Positions 35,872-44,049 of a stretch of DNA of 64,000 nucleotides are shown piece by piece. This DNA is from Dethiothermospora halolimnae (lineage in GTDB: Bacteria > Bacillota > Clostridia > Tissierellales > VENL01). The DNA is taken from contig NZ_JBAKFX010000002.1 of the NCBI RefSeq assembly GCF_037577855.1, positions 1-64,000 of the forward strand, in the 5' to 3' direction. The notes under the pieces were generated by a model, which saw only the letters and a list, made by a program, of their open reading frames with translations, had not been told where the DNA came from and did no database searches. The translations under genes and the position numbers were made by a program. Within the stretch, counting starts at the first letter, position 1. Every line of letters starts with the position of its first letter.

Positions 35872-37116
35872 CTATGCACCATAAAATTTAGTATTTTTTG
35901 TAATGTTCATAGTAACAACTAATTTAAGCATTAATCTTGTTATAAATACTGCTGTAATCATTGATGCAATTATACCAATCATAAGTGTTACACCAAAACC
36001 TTTTATTGGTCCAGTACCAAAATTATACAATACTATACCTGCAATAAGAGTAGTTATATTGGCATCTAATACCGTAGATAATGCCCTTTTAAATCCAGCA
36101 TCTACAGATGCTCTTATGGTTTTTCCACTTCTTATTTCTTCTTTAATTCTTTCAAATATAACAACATTTGCATCAACTGCCATACCTATTGATAATATTA
36201 ATCCTGCTATTCCCGGAAGGGTAAGCTTAACTCCTATTCCAATCATAACTCCTAATATTATAAGAATAAATATAGTTAAAGCTATATCAGCAATTAATCC
36301 AGGAATTCTATAAAATACAATCATAAATAAGAATATTAATATAATTCCAATCATAGCGGCAAAAACACTTTTATCTAGGGACTCTAACCCTAAAGTAGGT
36401 CCTATTACAGAAGATTCCAATTCCTTCATCTCAACTGGTAATGCCCCTGCTCTTATTAAATTAGCAAGTCTACTTGCCTCTTCTATATCTTTTTGTCCCG
36501 TAATCCTTGCTTGTCCATTGGTTATTTTAGAACTTACAACTGGAGAAGATATAGCATTCCCATCTAGTACTATAGCTATTGGCTGTCCTAATAATCTACC
36601 TGTAGCTTCGGCAAAATCATCTGTACCATTATCATTTAGTTCCAAAATGACTACCGGTTGTCTAATTCCATTAACAGACTCAAATGTAGCAGTAGCCTCT
36701 CTAACATGCTCACCTGTAATTACCACACTGCCATCTGGCTCAACAAATTGTAACTGGGCAGTTTTACCTATCATATCTATGGCCTTTTGGGTATCTTCAA
36801 CACCGGCTAATTCAACTCTAATACGATCTTCACCCTCAATAACTATATTAGGCTCCGACACACCTAACCCATCAACCCTTTGGTTGATTATAGCTTTAGT
36901 TTGTTCCATCATTCTTCTAAGTTCTGGACCGGTAGCATCAGTCTGAGCCTCTAATACAACATAAACTCCCCCTGCTAAATCAAGTCCTAAATCCATCTCT
37001 TCTTTTACTGTTGTTATCTCGTACTTACCAAGATTTACTCCATTAATGGCTGCATATGATATAAATCCAACTACTACAACTATTAATAAAAATATTACAG
37101 TGCTTCTTGTTTTCAT
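35872..37116 (-). CDS. secD: Protein translocase subunit SecD
   Basis: SecD partners SecF and contains a large external domain. The 414-residue protein shows DLGLDLAGGVYV near residue 43 and the AMAVDANVVIFERIKEE signature in its membrane half. It is shorter in the external loop than E. coli SecD, which is typical of Firmicutes. RBS AGGAGGAGG before the ATG. Confidence 0.96.
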   Translation of the reverse strand: MKTRSTVIFLLIVVVVGFISYAAINGVNLGKYEITTVKEEMDLGLDLAGGVYVVLEAQTDATGPELRRMMEQTKAIINQRVDGLGVSEPNIVIEGEDRIRVELAGVEDTQKAIDMIGKTAQLQFVEPDGSVVITGEHVREATATFESVNGIRQPVVILELNDNGTDDFAEATGRLLGQPIAIVLDGNAISSPVVSSKITNGQARITGQKDIEEASRLANLIRAGALPVEMKELESSVIGPTLGLESLDKSVFAAMIGIILIFLFMIVFYRIPGLIADIALTIFILIILGVMIGIGVKLTLPGIAGLILSIGMAVDANVVIFERIKEEIRSGKTIRASVDAGFKRALSTVLDANITTLIAGIVLYNFGTGPIKGFGVTLMIGIIASMITAVFITRLMLKLVVTMNITKNTKFYGA

Positions 37117-37198
37117 TTTCTTTCCTCCTCCTTATCTTCATAATTATAATTATATATCTTAGTAAATTTTTAGTCAATAAGTAATCAAGTTACAGTTG

Positions 37199-37699
37199 CT
37201 ATTTGTGCTTTTCAGCATATTTTACATAGTCTGTTGCAGATTGCTTAAGTTGTTCAATTTCTTTTTCAGTTAGTTTTCTTACAACCTTAGCAGGAGAGCC
37301 TAAAACTAAAGAACCCGATGGTATTTTTTTACCTGTTGTAACAATACTTCCTGCTCCAATTAATACATTATCTTCAATTTCAGCTCCATCTAAAACTATG
37401 GCTCCCATACCTACTAAAACATTGTTTCCAACCTTACAGGCATGAACTATTGCCTTATGTCCCACAGTAACATAATCACCTATCTCAGTATCATAATCCT
37501 TGCTGATATGAATAACAGTACCATCCTGTATATTTGTATGACTTCCTATTTTAATGTTATTTTCATCACCCCTAAGAACACAATTATACCATATGCTGGT
37601 GTTTTCCCCTATTTGTACATTTCCAATTACTTCAGCACTATCGGCTATAAAGCAACTACTATGAACTTTAGGTGATATTCCTTCATACTCTATTAACAA
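37199..37699 (-). CDS. Gamma-carbonic-anhydrase-like hexapeptide-repeat protein
   Basis: The 166-residue protein has left-handed beta-helix hexapeptide repeats and the metal-binding region with GTVIHIS and VGHKAIVHAC, as in YrdA/PaaY and gamma-carbonic anhydrases. It starts with TTG at 37699; its ribosome site AAGGAGG is formed by the last codons of the SCIFF maturase, so the two are translationally coupled. Carbonic anhydrase activity is not proven for most of this family. Its coupling to a ranthipeptide maturase is noteworthy. Confidence 0.85.
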   Translation of the reverse strand: MLIEYEGISPKVHSSCFIADSAEVIGNVQIGENTSIWYNCVLRGDENNIKIGSHTNIQDGTVIHISKDYDTEIGDYVTVGHKAIVHACKVGNNVLVGMGAIVLDGAEIEDNVLIGAGSIVTTGKKIPSGSLVLGSPAKVVRKLTEKEIEQLKQSATDYVKYAEKHK

Positions 37700-37701
37700 C
37701 C

Positions 37702-39060
37702 TTATTCCTCCTTATTTAAATTTGCATTAATAGATATTGCACATTCTATTCTTTTTTTCTCCATTTCACAACCTATTTTGTAGGGCTTGTTTATATCATC
37801 ATTAAAATTATAGGCATTTGCATGACATCCACCACTACAATAAAATTTAGCCCAACAATCTTTACAATCATCTTTAGAGTAAACATTGGCAGCTCTAAAT
37901 TCTTCCCTTAATGACTGGTTATCTACTCCCCTATACACATCTCCCATCTTAAACTTTTCATCTCCAACAAATTGGTGACATGGATATAAATCTCCTTCGG
38001 GAGTAACTGCTAAATATTCAACTCCTGCACCACATCCTACTACCCTCTTAATAAAACAGGGACCTTGTTTTAGATCAATCATAAAGTGGAAAAAATCAAA
38101 TCCTTTATTCTCTTTATGAAGTTTTATATATTCTTTAGATAGTTTTTCATATTCATCTAAAATCGGTTCTAAATGATCTTCTAACAAAGCATAATCATTC
38201 TCTGGACTTGCCACTACCGGTTCCATGGAAAGACTCTTAAAGCCCAGTTCATTAAACTTCAATATATCTTTAGAAAAATCAATATTTTTATTTGTAAAAG
38301 TTCCCCTTATATAGTATGGTTTATTACCCCTTAATTTAACAAATTCAAGGAATTTAGGAACTATAATGTCATAGCTTCCATCTCCCCCTGTGGTTTTTCT
38401 CATATTGTCATTGACTTCTTTTCTTCCATCTAGACTTAAAACCACATTATCCATATTTTCATTTATAAATTCCATATTATCTTTATTTAATAATAGTCCA
38501 TTTGTCGTAATAGTAAATCTGAATTTTTTATTATTTTCCTTCTCTATTTTTCTACCATAGGCAACCAGTTCCTTAACTACGTCAAAGTTCATAAGAGGTT
38601 CCCCGCCGAAAAAGTCCACCTCTAAATTAATTCTATTTCCTGAGTTTTCAACCAACAGATCCAATGCCTTCTTTCCAACTTCAGTTGACATCATAAATCT
38701 ATCTCCTTGGAAATCTCCTTGAGACGCAAAACAATATTCACACCTTAAATTGCAATCATGGGCGATATGAAGACATAAGGCCTTGACGATATTTTCTTCA
38801 TTATACTTAAAATCATCAATATATTCATCATCACTAAATAGTAGGCCTTCTTCAACTAACATACCGATTTCTTTATATGCCTCTTTGATAATATTTTCTT
38901 CATGTTTATCCTTTAGCTTTTTAATTATATTATCTAGATTGTTATTTTCATATAATGAAACAATATCCCATACCAGTTCGTCCACCACATGTACTGAACC
39001 ACTATTTATATCCAGTAATATATTCTTACCGTTCAGCTGAAATTTATGTATCTTTTCCAT
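37702..39060 (-). CDS. SCIFF ranthipeptide radical SAM maturase
   Basis: This radical SAM/SPASM enzyme installs thioether links in the SCIFF precursor. The 452-residue protein has the SAM motif C103-C107-C110 (CNLRCEYC), the GGEP loop (FFGGEPLMNF), and C-terminal SPASM cysteines in CGAGVEY, CHQF, CKDC and CSGGCH. RBS AGGAGG eight bases before the ATG. The SCIFF peptide gene lies 160 bases upstream. This precursor-maturase pair is nearly universal in Clostridia. Confidence 0.95.
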   Translation of the reverse strand: MEKIHKFQLNGKNILLDINSGSVHVVDELVWDIVSLYENNNLDNIIKKLKDKHEENIIKEAYKEIGMLVEEGLLFSDDEYIDDFKYNEENIVKALCLHIAHDCNLRCEYCFASQGDFQGDRFMMSTEVGKKALDLLVENSGNRINLEVDFFGGEPLMNFDVVKELVAYGRKIEKENNKKFRFTITTNGLLLNKDNMEFINENMDNVVLSLDGRKEVNDNMRKTTGGDGSYDIIVPKFLEFVKLRGNKPYYIRGTFTNKNIDFSKDILKFNELGFKSLSMEPVVASPENDYALLEDHLEPILDEYEKLSKEYIKLHKENKGFDFFHFMIDLKQGPCFIKRVVGCGAGVEYLAVTPEGDLYPCHQFVGDEKFKMGDVYRGVDNQSLREEFRAANVYSKDDCKDCWAKFYCSGGCHANAYNFNDDINKPYKIGCEMEKKRIECAISINANLNKEE

Positions 39061-39180
39061 GATATTCCTCCTAAATGTTTGTTTAACTACTTTATTCTAT
39101 ATTAAATTAAGTATTCTTACAATAGAGAATTGATTAGGGGCTTATATACAAAAAACTCTATATCCTCACCAACCAATTAA

Positions 39181-39212
39181 AAAGTAGTGGGTAGTATCCC
39201 ACTACTTTCTAT
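39181..39212 (-). terminator. Hairpin between SCIFF peptide and maturase
   Basis: AAAGTAGTGGG and CCCACTACTTT form a perfect 11-base stem around a five-base loop. Partial termination here would let the peptide be made in excess over its enzyme. Confidence 0.75.
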
Positions 39213-39219
39213 GTACTAT

Positions 39220-39360
39220 TTAGTTATTCTCACACTTCTGATTTCCTACAGTACAGGAAGTCTTACAAGCTGATTGACAGGAAGTTTGACACTCTCCACA
39301 TCCACCTTTTGTAATAGTATTTTTTAAACTACGTCCTGATATTGTTTTTATGTGTTTCAT
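39220..39360 (-). CDS. scfA: SCIFF ranthipeptide precursor
   Basis: A 46-residue peptide with six cysteines (C21, C24, C28, C32, C36, C43) in a serine/threonine-rich C-terminal half, matching the six-cysteines-in-forty-five family. Leader residues 1-18 are basic and amphipathic. RBS GAGGAGG precedes the ATG. A TATAAT with an extended TG lies at 39393-39398. It is too short for the usual length cutoffs but is a well-supported gene. The maturase follows downstream, after an attenuator-like hairpin near 39190. Confidence 0.93.
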   Translation of the reverse strand: MKHIKTISGRSLKNTITKGGCGECQTSCQSACKTSCTVGNQKCENN

Positions 39361-39392
39361 GATATTCCTCCTCATCCATTTCTTCCATAAAA

Positions 39393-39398
39393 ATTATA
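39393..39398 (-). promoter_or_regulatory. Extended -10 box upstream of SCIFF
   Basis: TGTTATAAT on the minus strand, 33 bases before the start codon. The -35 region is only a T-run, so the extended -10 would carry the recognition. Confidence 0.5.
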
Positions 39399-39424
39399 AC
39401 ACAAAACCACTGTTAAAAAAAGAT

Positions 39425-39814
39425 TTATTTTAAGTTAACCCCTATCATTCCCCCTATTGCTCCAGTGATCAAAGCGATTATTAGCTTTATTAAAACATAA
39501 CTATCTAAGCTAAAGGAGTTATTAATTATACTTCCTATTATTATCATTATAACTACATATAAGAGTCCGACAATACCTCCGTTTAACCAACCCTTTTTAT
39601 TGTTCTTCATAGAAAGATATATTGCTCCAAGTGCTATACTTAAGATCATAATTATAGATTTTATAACAGATAAACTATCTATTGATAAGTCAGTATATGT
39701 TAATATTAATGATGCAATAAATATTAATACTATGGTTATTATATAACTAAAAATCAATCCTTTAACTAAGTTTATTCCATAGCTTTTATTCCCTGTACTA
39801 ATATTTTGTCTCAT
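39425..39814 (-). CDS. TIGR04086-family membrane protein
   Basis: The 129-residue protein has four membrane segments with a conserved GWLNGGIVGLLYV loop and a glycine-rich last helix. The family TIGR04086 is common near SCIFF and yajC genes in Clostridia, as here. RBS GGAGGTGGAG before the ATG. Function unknown. Confidence 0.8.
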   Translation of the reverse strand: MRQNISTGNKSYGINLVKGLIFSYIITIVLIFIASLILTYTDLSIDSLSVIKSIIMILSIALGAIYLSMKNNKKGWLNGGIVGLLYVVIMIIIGSIINNSFSLDSYVLIKLIIALITGAIGGMIGVNLK

Positions 39815-39888
39815 TACTCCACCTCCATATCTCCTTATTCAATATTTATGTATTTTTCTTTTAAATAGAACCCCTTTTTTTGATAAAG

Positions 39889-39950
39889 AATAGATAATAG
39901 AGAATAAAGAATAGATATGGTGATTTTACTCCCTTGGTCGTAAAATTATA
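39889..39950. repeat. Short hairpin repeat related to the element at 23440
   Basis: GATTTTACTCCCTTGGTCGTAAAAT matches GATTTTACTCACTTCGTTCGTAAAAT at 23466-23492 in its arms and most of the loop. A degenerate AGAATAGATAATAG direct repeat precedes it. Confidence 0.55.
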
Positions 39951-39969
39951 TTTATACTTTTTAATATTT

Positions 39970-41325
39970 CTACTCTGTCAATAATAAACTATATTCATTT
40001 TCTAATTGTTTAAGTTTTCTTTCTAATTTTTCATCAGTATACTCCTCTTCTGAAAATATAATTTTAAAAAATTCTTTTTTTATACTGCTTTTTATCTTTG
40101 TGGTTTTTAAATCTTCAAATGAATATCTTATATCTTCTTCCTTTTTTATTTTATTTAAAACTTTATTTCTCATGGTTATATATTTTTTGTCTAAACCGTT
40201 TCTTTTATCTATTTTTTCTATTTCACCTCCTACTTCAGAATTAACTGGATAAAACCAATATATTTGATCTTCATATATTCTTATTTGATTTTTATTTGAT
40301 AATAGTCGATTTACAAATTCCAATCCTTCAGCTCTATTTTTTCCCTTCTTATTTACTATAAATCCATAGGTGTATACCCCTCTATCATAAATATTAGGCA
40401 AAACTATTCGATTTTCATTAGCTCTAGCTGATTGTTGTACCTTAAGAACATTTTGAGTATCATAAATTACTAAATTTTCATCAATATATTTTTCCATATC
40501 TCGAAAATCAACAGCTGCCTCATCTGATGTTCTATAAAAAAAAGCCTTATGATAAAATTCTGAATCATGGAGTAATTTATAATTACCAGAAAATATTTCA
40601 TCTCTAGCATTTATTATAAAGTTTTTAACAGTATCATTATTTAACTTTATTACTTTTTCTTCTTTATCTATGATATCTAACTCATTATAGGGAAATACTA
40701 TTGTATTTAAATATTCCATAAAATTAAAATGTCTTTCTTTGACATTTAACCATTTTTCCCGAATAGACAAGAAATCTTTTTTATCCCAATCCCCATCGGG
40801 GGGCTCAATATCTAATCTATCTAATATGCCTTTATTTAAAACTATAGAAGGATAATACATTCCTACAGCAATAAAATGTACTTTATCATCGTTGAATATA
40901 TCATATACTTTTTCCAAATTATCTATTTTATTAGTCACATCTAAAGCTACTCCAGCTTCTATATACCTTTTAGATGAAGCCCTGTTGGGAAAATAAATCA
41001 ATGTAGGGCCATTATCACTGTATAACTTTGCATTTAACTTACTCAAATACTCATTATATGTATTAGCATAAATTATATCATAGGATACCTCTACCCCTGT
41101 GTCGTTTTGAAAATCTACCATAGTATTCCCTATTATTGGATCTTTAACATCACTACCGAACATCTCTTTATTCCAAACAGCTATAGTTATTTCTCCTTTA
41201 GTCACCTCATTATTCTCCTCCTTTTTTTTACCATCACAACCAGTTAAGTTAAAAATAAATATTATACTTATAAATAAAGTTAATATTTTTCTTAACCCAT
41301 TCTTTTTAATTAAAATTTTTTTCAT
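39970..41325 (-). CDS. Extracellular solute-binding lipoprotein (ABC family 1 type)
   Basis: The 451-residue protein has a lipoprotein signal peptide with lipobox LTGC (C30) and a family 1 solute-binding fold (TLIYFPNRASSKRYIEAGVALDVT-like hinge region, quoted as region at about 95-118). The ATG at 41325 has GGGGG upstream; a TTG further out has none. No permease or ATPase gene is adjacent, so it is an orphan binding protein. The substrate class (sugar, oligopeptide or other) cannot be told. Confidence 0.78.
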   Translation of the reverse strand: MKKILIKKNGLRKILTLFISIIFIFNLTGCDGKKKEENNEVTKGEITIAVWNKEMFGSDVKDPIIGNTMVDFQNDTGVEVSYDIIYANTYNEYLSKLNAKLYSDNGPTLIYFPNRASSKRYIEAGVALDVTNKIDNLEKVYDIFNDDKVHFIAVGMYYPSIVLNKGILDRLDIEPPDGDWDKKDFLSIREKWLNVKERHFNFMEYLNTIVFPYNELDIIDKEEKVIKLNNDTVKNFIINARDEIFSGNYKLLHDSEFYHKAFFYRTSDEAAVDFRDMEKYIDENLVIYDTQNVLKVQQSARANENRIVLPNIYDRGVYTYGFIVNKKGKNRAEGLEFVNRLLSNKNQIRIYEDQIYWFYPVNSEVGGEIEKIDKRNGLDKKYITMRNKVLNKIKKEEDIRYSFEDLKTTKIKSSIKKEFFKIIFSEEEYTDEKLERKLKQLENEYSLLLTE

Positions 41326-41466
41326 ATACAATTCCCCCTTCAAATAATATTTATATAAATTGTATATGCTTTTATATTTTAATTGAACGGTAATTGGTCG
41401 TATTATACATAATAATGTCTTAAATGTCGTATATTAATCTGATATTGGTAATAAAAAACATAGAAA

Positions 41467-41503
41467 AAAGAGATTTTCCCTAAGGGAAAATCTCTTTTAT
41501 GTA
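41467..41503 (-). terminator. yajC terminator
   Basis: AAAAGAGATTTTCCCTTAGG folds back on itself to give a near-perfect 15-base stem, with a T-run on the minus strand. Confidence 0.85.
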
Positions 41504-41525
41504 TTATTACTTATGATCCATAATA

Positions 41526-41789
41526 TTATTTATCCTCTACATTACCAACTGACCATTTTGCAACATTAAGCTTAATTTTATCTGAACCAACTTCAATAGT
41601 CAAAATGTCTTCTTTAACTTTAACTATCTTTCCGTATATTCCTCCTATAGTGGTAATCTGGTCACCAACTTTTAAATTACTCCTCATTTCTCTTATTTGT
41701 TTATCCTTTTTTCTTTGAGGTCTAATTAATAGGAAATAAAATATAACTAATAATAAAATAGGAAATAATAAACCTGTATATTGCTCCAT
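41526..41789 (-). CDS. yajC: Preprotein translocase subunit YajC
   Basis: YajC binds the SecDF complex. The 87-residue protein has one N-terminal membrane segment (about 5-23), the RPQRKKDKQ motif and the GDQITTIGGIYGKI barrel. It follows tgt and queA in the conserved order. RBS AAGGGGTGA before the ATG. Confidence 0.95.
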   Translation of the reverse strand: MEQYTGLLFPILLLVIFYFLLIRPQRKKDKQIREMRSNLKVGDQITTIGGIYGKIVKVKEDILTIEVGSDKIKLNVAKWSVGNVEDK

Positions 41790-41866
41790 AACTTCACCCC
41801 TTTCTATAATATATTATTCAATACTCTATTAATAAATCCTTTTAATAAAAGATTTATTTTTTAATT

Positions 41867-42988
41867 TTATTTTATATAACCATACTTTTTATAAAATTCT
41901 TCCTTATATTCCAAAAGTCTGTCCTCTTTAATGGCAGTTCGTATATTCTCCATTAATTTTAATAGAAAGTACAGATTGTGAATGGTAGCTAATCTAGCTC
42001 CTAATATCTCATTTACATTAAACAAATGTCTTATATATGCTCTAGAATAATTTTGACATGTATAACAATCACATTCTGGATCTAAAGGTGTAAAATCCCT
42101 CTTATACTTTGCATTTTTAACAACAAGTTTTCCGTGACTGGTTAACACTGTACCATTTCTAGCTATTCTAGTCGGCAATACACAGTCAGCCATATCTATA
42201 CCCCTTATTACCGACTCAAATAGATAATCTGGGCTACCTACCCCCATTAAATATCTTGGTTTATCCTTTGGTAGTAATGGAACCGTATAATCTAATACTT
42301 CATTCATTAAGTCTGCTGGCTCTCCAACACTTAATCCTCCCACAGCATATCCTGGAAAATCTAAATCTATTATTTCCTTTGCACTTTGTTCCCTTAGGTC
42401 TCTATACATTCCCCCCTGAACTATTCCAAATATAGCTTGGGTATCGGGATTTTTATGGGCATCTTTACAACGTTTTGCCCATCTTGTGGTTCTTTCTAAG
42501 GATTTTTTTACATAATCCCAATCTGCTGGATAGGGAGCACATTCGTCAAATGCCATCATTATATCAGAACCTAGAGCATTTTGTATTTCTATAGACTTTT
42601 CCGGAGATATAAAGTGTTTTGAACCGTCTATATGGGATCTAAACTCTACACCTTTCTCAGATATTTTTCTCAAATCTCCTAAGCTGAATACTTGAAAGCC
42701 TCCACTATCTGTAAGTATGGGTTTATCCCAGTTCATAAATTTATGTAATCCCCCTGCCTCTTCAATAAGATCATGACCTGGTTTTAAATAAAGATGATAT
42801 GTATTACCTAGAATAATCTGAGAGCCTATATCCTTTAACTCCTCAGGTGTCATGGCCTTTACAGTAGCCCTAGTTCCCACTGGCATAAATATTGGAGTTT
42901 CAATTGTTCCATGGGGGGTGTGTAGCTTACCTAGCCTAGCCTTAGTATCTTTACATTCTTTTATTAGTTCATATTCTACAACAGCCAT
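41867..42988 (-). CDS. tgt: Queuine tRNA-ribosyltransferase
   Basis: Tgt exchanges guanine 34 for preQ1 in tRNAs with GUN anticodons. The 373-residue protein has the catalytic LTDSGGFQVFSL, the ALGSDIMMAFDECAPYP block and the zinc site CDCYTCQNYSRAYIRHLF near the C-terminus. It is 23 bases from queA, the next enzyme of the pathway. Confidence 0.97.
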   Translation of the reverse strand: MAVVEYELIKECKDTKARLGKLHTPHGTIETPIFMPVGTRATVKAMTPEELKDIGSQIILGNTYHLYLKPGHDLIEEAGGLHKFMNWDKPILTDSGGFQVFSLGDLRKISEKGVEFRSHIDGSKHFISPEKSIEIQNALGSDIMMAFDECAPYPADWDYVKKSLERTTRWAKRCKDAHKNPDTQAIFGIVQGGMYRDLREQSAKEIIDLDFPGYAVGGLSVGEPADLMNEVLDYTVPLLPKDKPRYLMGVGSPDYLFESVIRGIDMADCVLPTRIARNGTVLTSHGKLVVKNAKYKRDFTPLDPECDCYTCQNYSRAYIRHLFNVNEILGARLATIHNLYFLLKLMENIRTAIKEDRLLEYKEEFYKKYGYIK

Positions 42989-43011
42989 CTAAAGCCTCCT
43001 CTTAATTAGTC

Positions 43012-44037
43012 TTATTTTATGAGCATTGCATCTCCTAAACTATAGAATCTATACTTTTCATCTACTGCGATTTTATACGCATTGAGTACATTATCCCTAC
43101 CTGCAAGGGCACTAACTAACATGATTAGAGTAGATTCTGGTAAATGAAAGTTGGTTATAAGATTATCAACTATTCTAAACTTATAACCGGGATAAATAAA
43201 TATATCTGTCCATCCCTTTTTAGCCTCCACCCTTCCATTATCATTGGCTATACTCTCTAAAGTTCTTGTTGATGTGGTTCCAACTGAAAACACTCTATTT
43301 CCAGCTTCTTTGGTTTCATTTATAATATCTGCTGTTTCTTTACTCATTTCATAATATTCTGAGTGCATTTTGTGTTCATTTATATCTTCAACTTTAACGG
43401 GTCTAAAAGTTCCAAGTCCCACATGTAAAGTTATATAAGCTATTTTTACTCCCTTCTCCTCTATTTTCTTAAGTAAATCATGGGTGAAGTGGAGTCCAGC
43501 TGTTGGAGCCGCTGCCGAACCCTCCTTTTTAGAGTACACAGTTTGATACCTTTCTTTGTCATCAAGTTTCTCTGTTATATATGGAGGTAATGGCATCTCA
43601 CCTAACTTATCTAGTATCTCTTCAAAAATACCCTCATAATAGAATTTAATTATTCTGGTTCCCCCTTGAAGAATATCTATTATTTCTCCTTTTAAAACTC
43701 CATCTCCAAAGCTAATCTTATTTCCAATTTTAGCTTTCTTTCCTGGTTTTACTAGAGTTTCCCACTTGTCATCATCTAGACGTTTTAATAATAAAAACTC
43801 CACTTTACCTCCAGTCTCTTCTCTTTGTCCAAAAAGTCTAGCTGGTATTACCCTAGTGTCATTTAATACTAGACAGTCTCCTTTTTGTAAGTAATCTAAA
43901 ATATCTTTGAAGTTCTTATGTTCAATATCTCCACTTTTTTTATCTAAAACCAATAACCTTGATTCCTCTCTCTTTTCAGAAGGATGTTGGGCTATAAGCT
44001 CCTCTGGTAAATCAAAGTAAAAATCTTCTTTTTTCAT
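43012..44037 (-). CDS. queA: S-adenosylmethionine:tRNA ribosyltransferase-isomerase
   Basis: QueA turns preQ1 in tRNA into epoxyqueuosine. The 341-residue protein starts MKKEDFYFDLPEELIAQ and has the conserved HVGLGTFRPV and TNFHLPEST blocks. ATG at 44037 is preferred over the ATG at 44046, which directly touches AAAGG. The reductase queG or queH is not in the window. Confidence 0.96.
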   Translation of the reverse strand: MKKEDFYFDLPEELIAQHPSEKREESRLLVLDKKSGDIEHKNFKDILDYLQKGDCLVLNDTRVIPARLFGQREETGGKVEFLLLKRLDDDKWETLVKPGKKAKIGNKISFGDGVLKGEIIDILQGGTRIIKFYYEGIFEEILDKLGEMPLPPYITEKLDDKERYQTVYSKKEGSAAAPTAGLHFTHDLLKKIEEKGVKIAYITLHVGLGTFRPVKVEDINEHKMHSEYYEMSKETADIINETKEAGNRVFSVGTTSTRTLESIANDNGRVEAKKGWTDIFIYPGYKFRIVDNLITNFHLPESTLIMLVSALAGRDNVLNAYKIAVDEKYRFYSLGDAMLIK

Positions 44038-44049
44038 GTTAATCATCCT

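Noticed and set aside
35903..36313. Long plus-strand frame opposite secD
   Set aside because: It lies fully antisense to secD and is a by-product of its codon composition.
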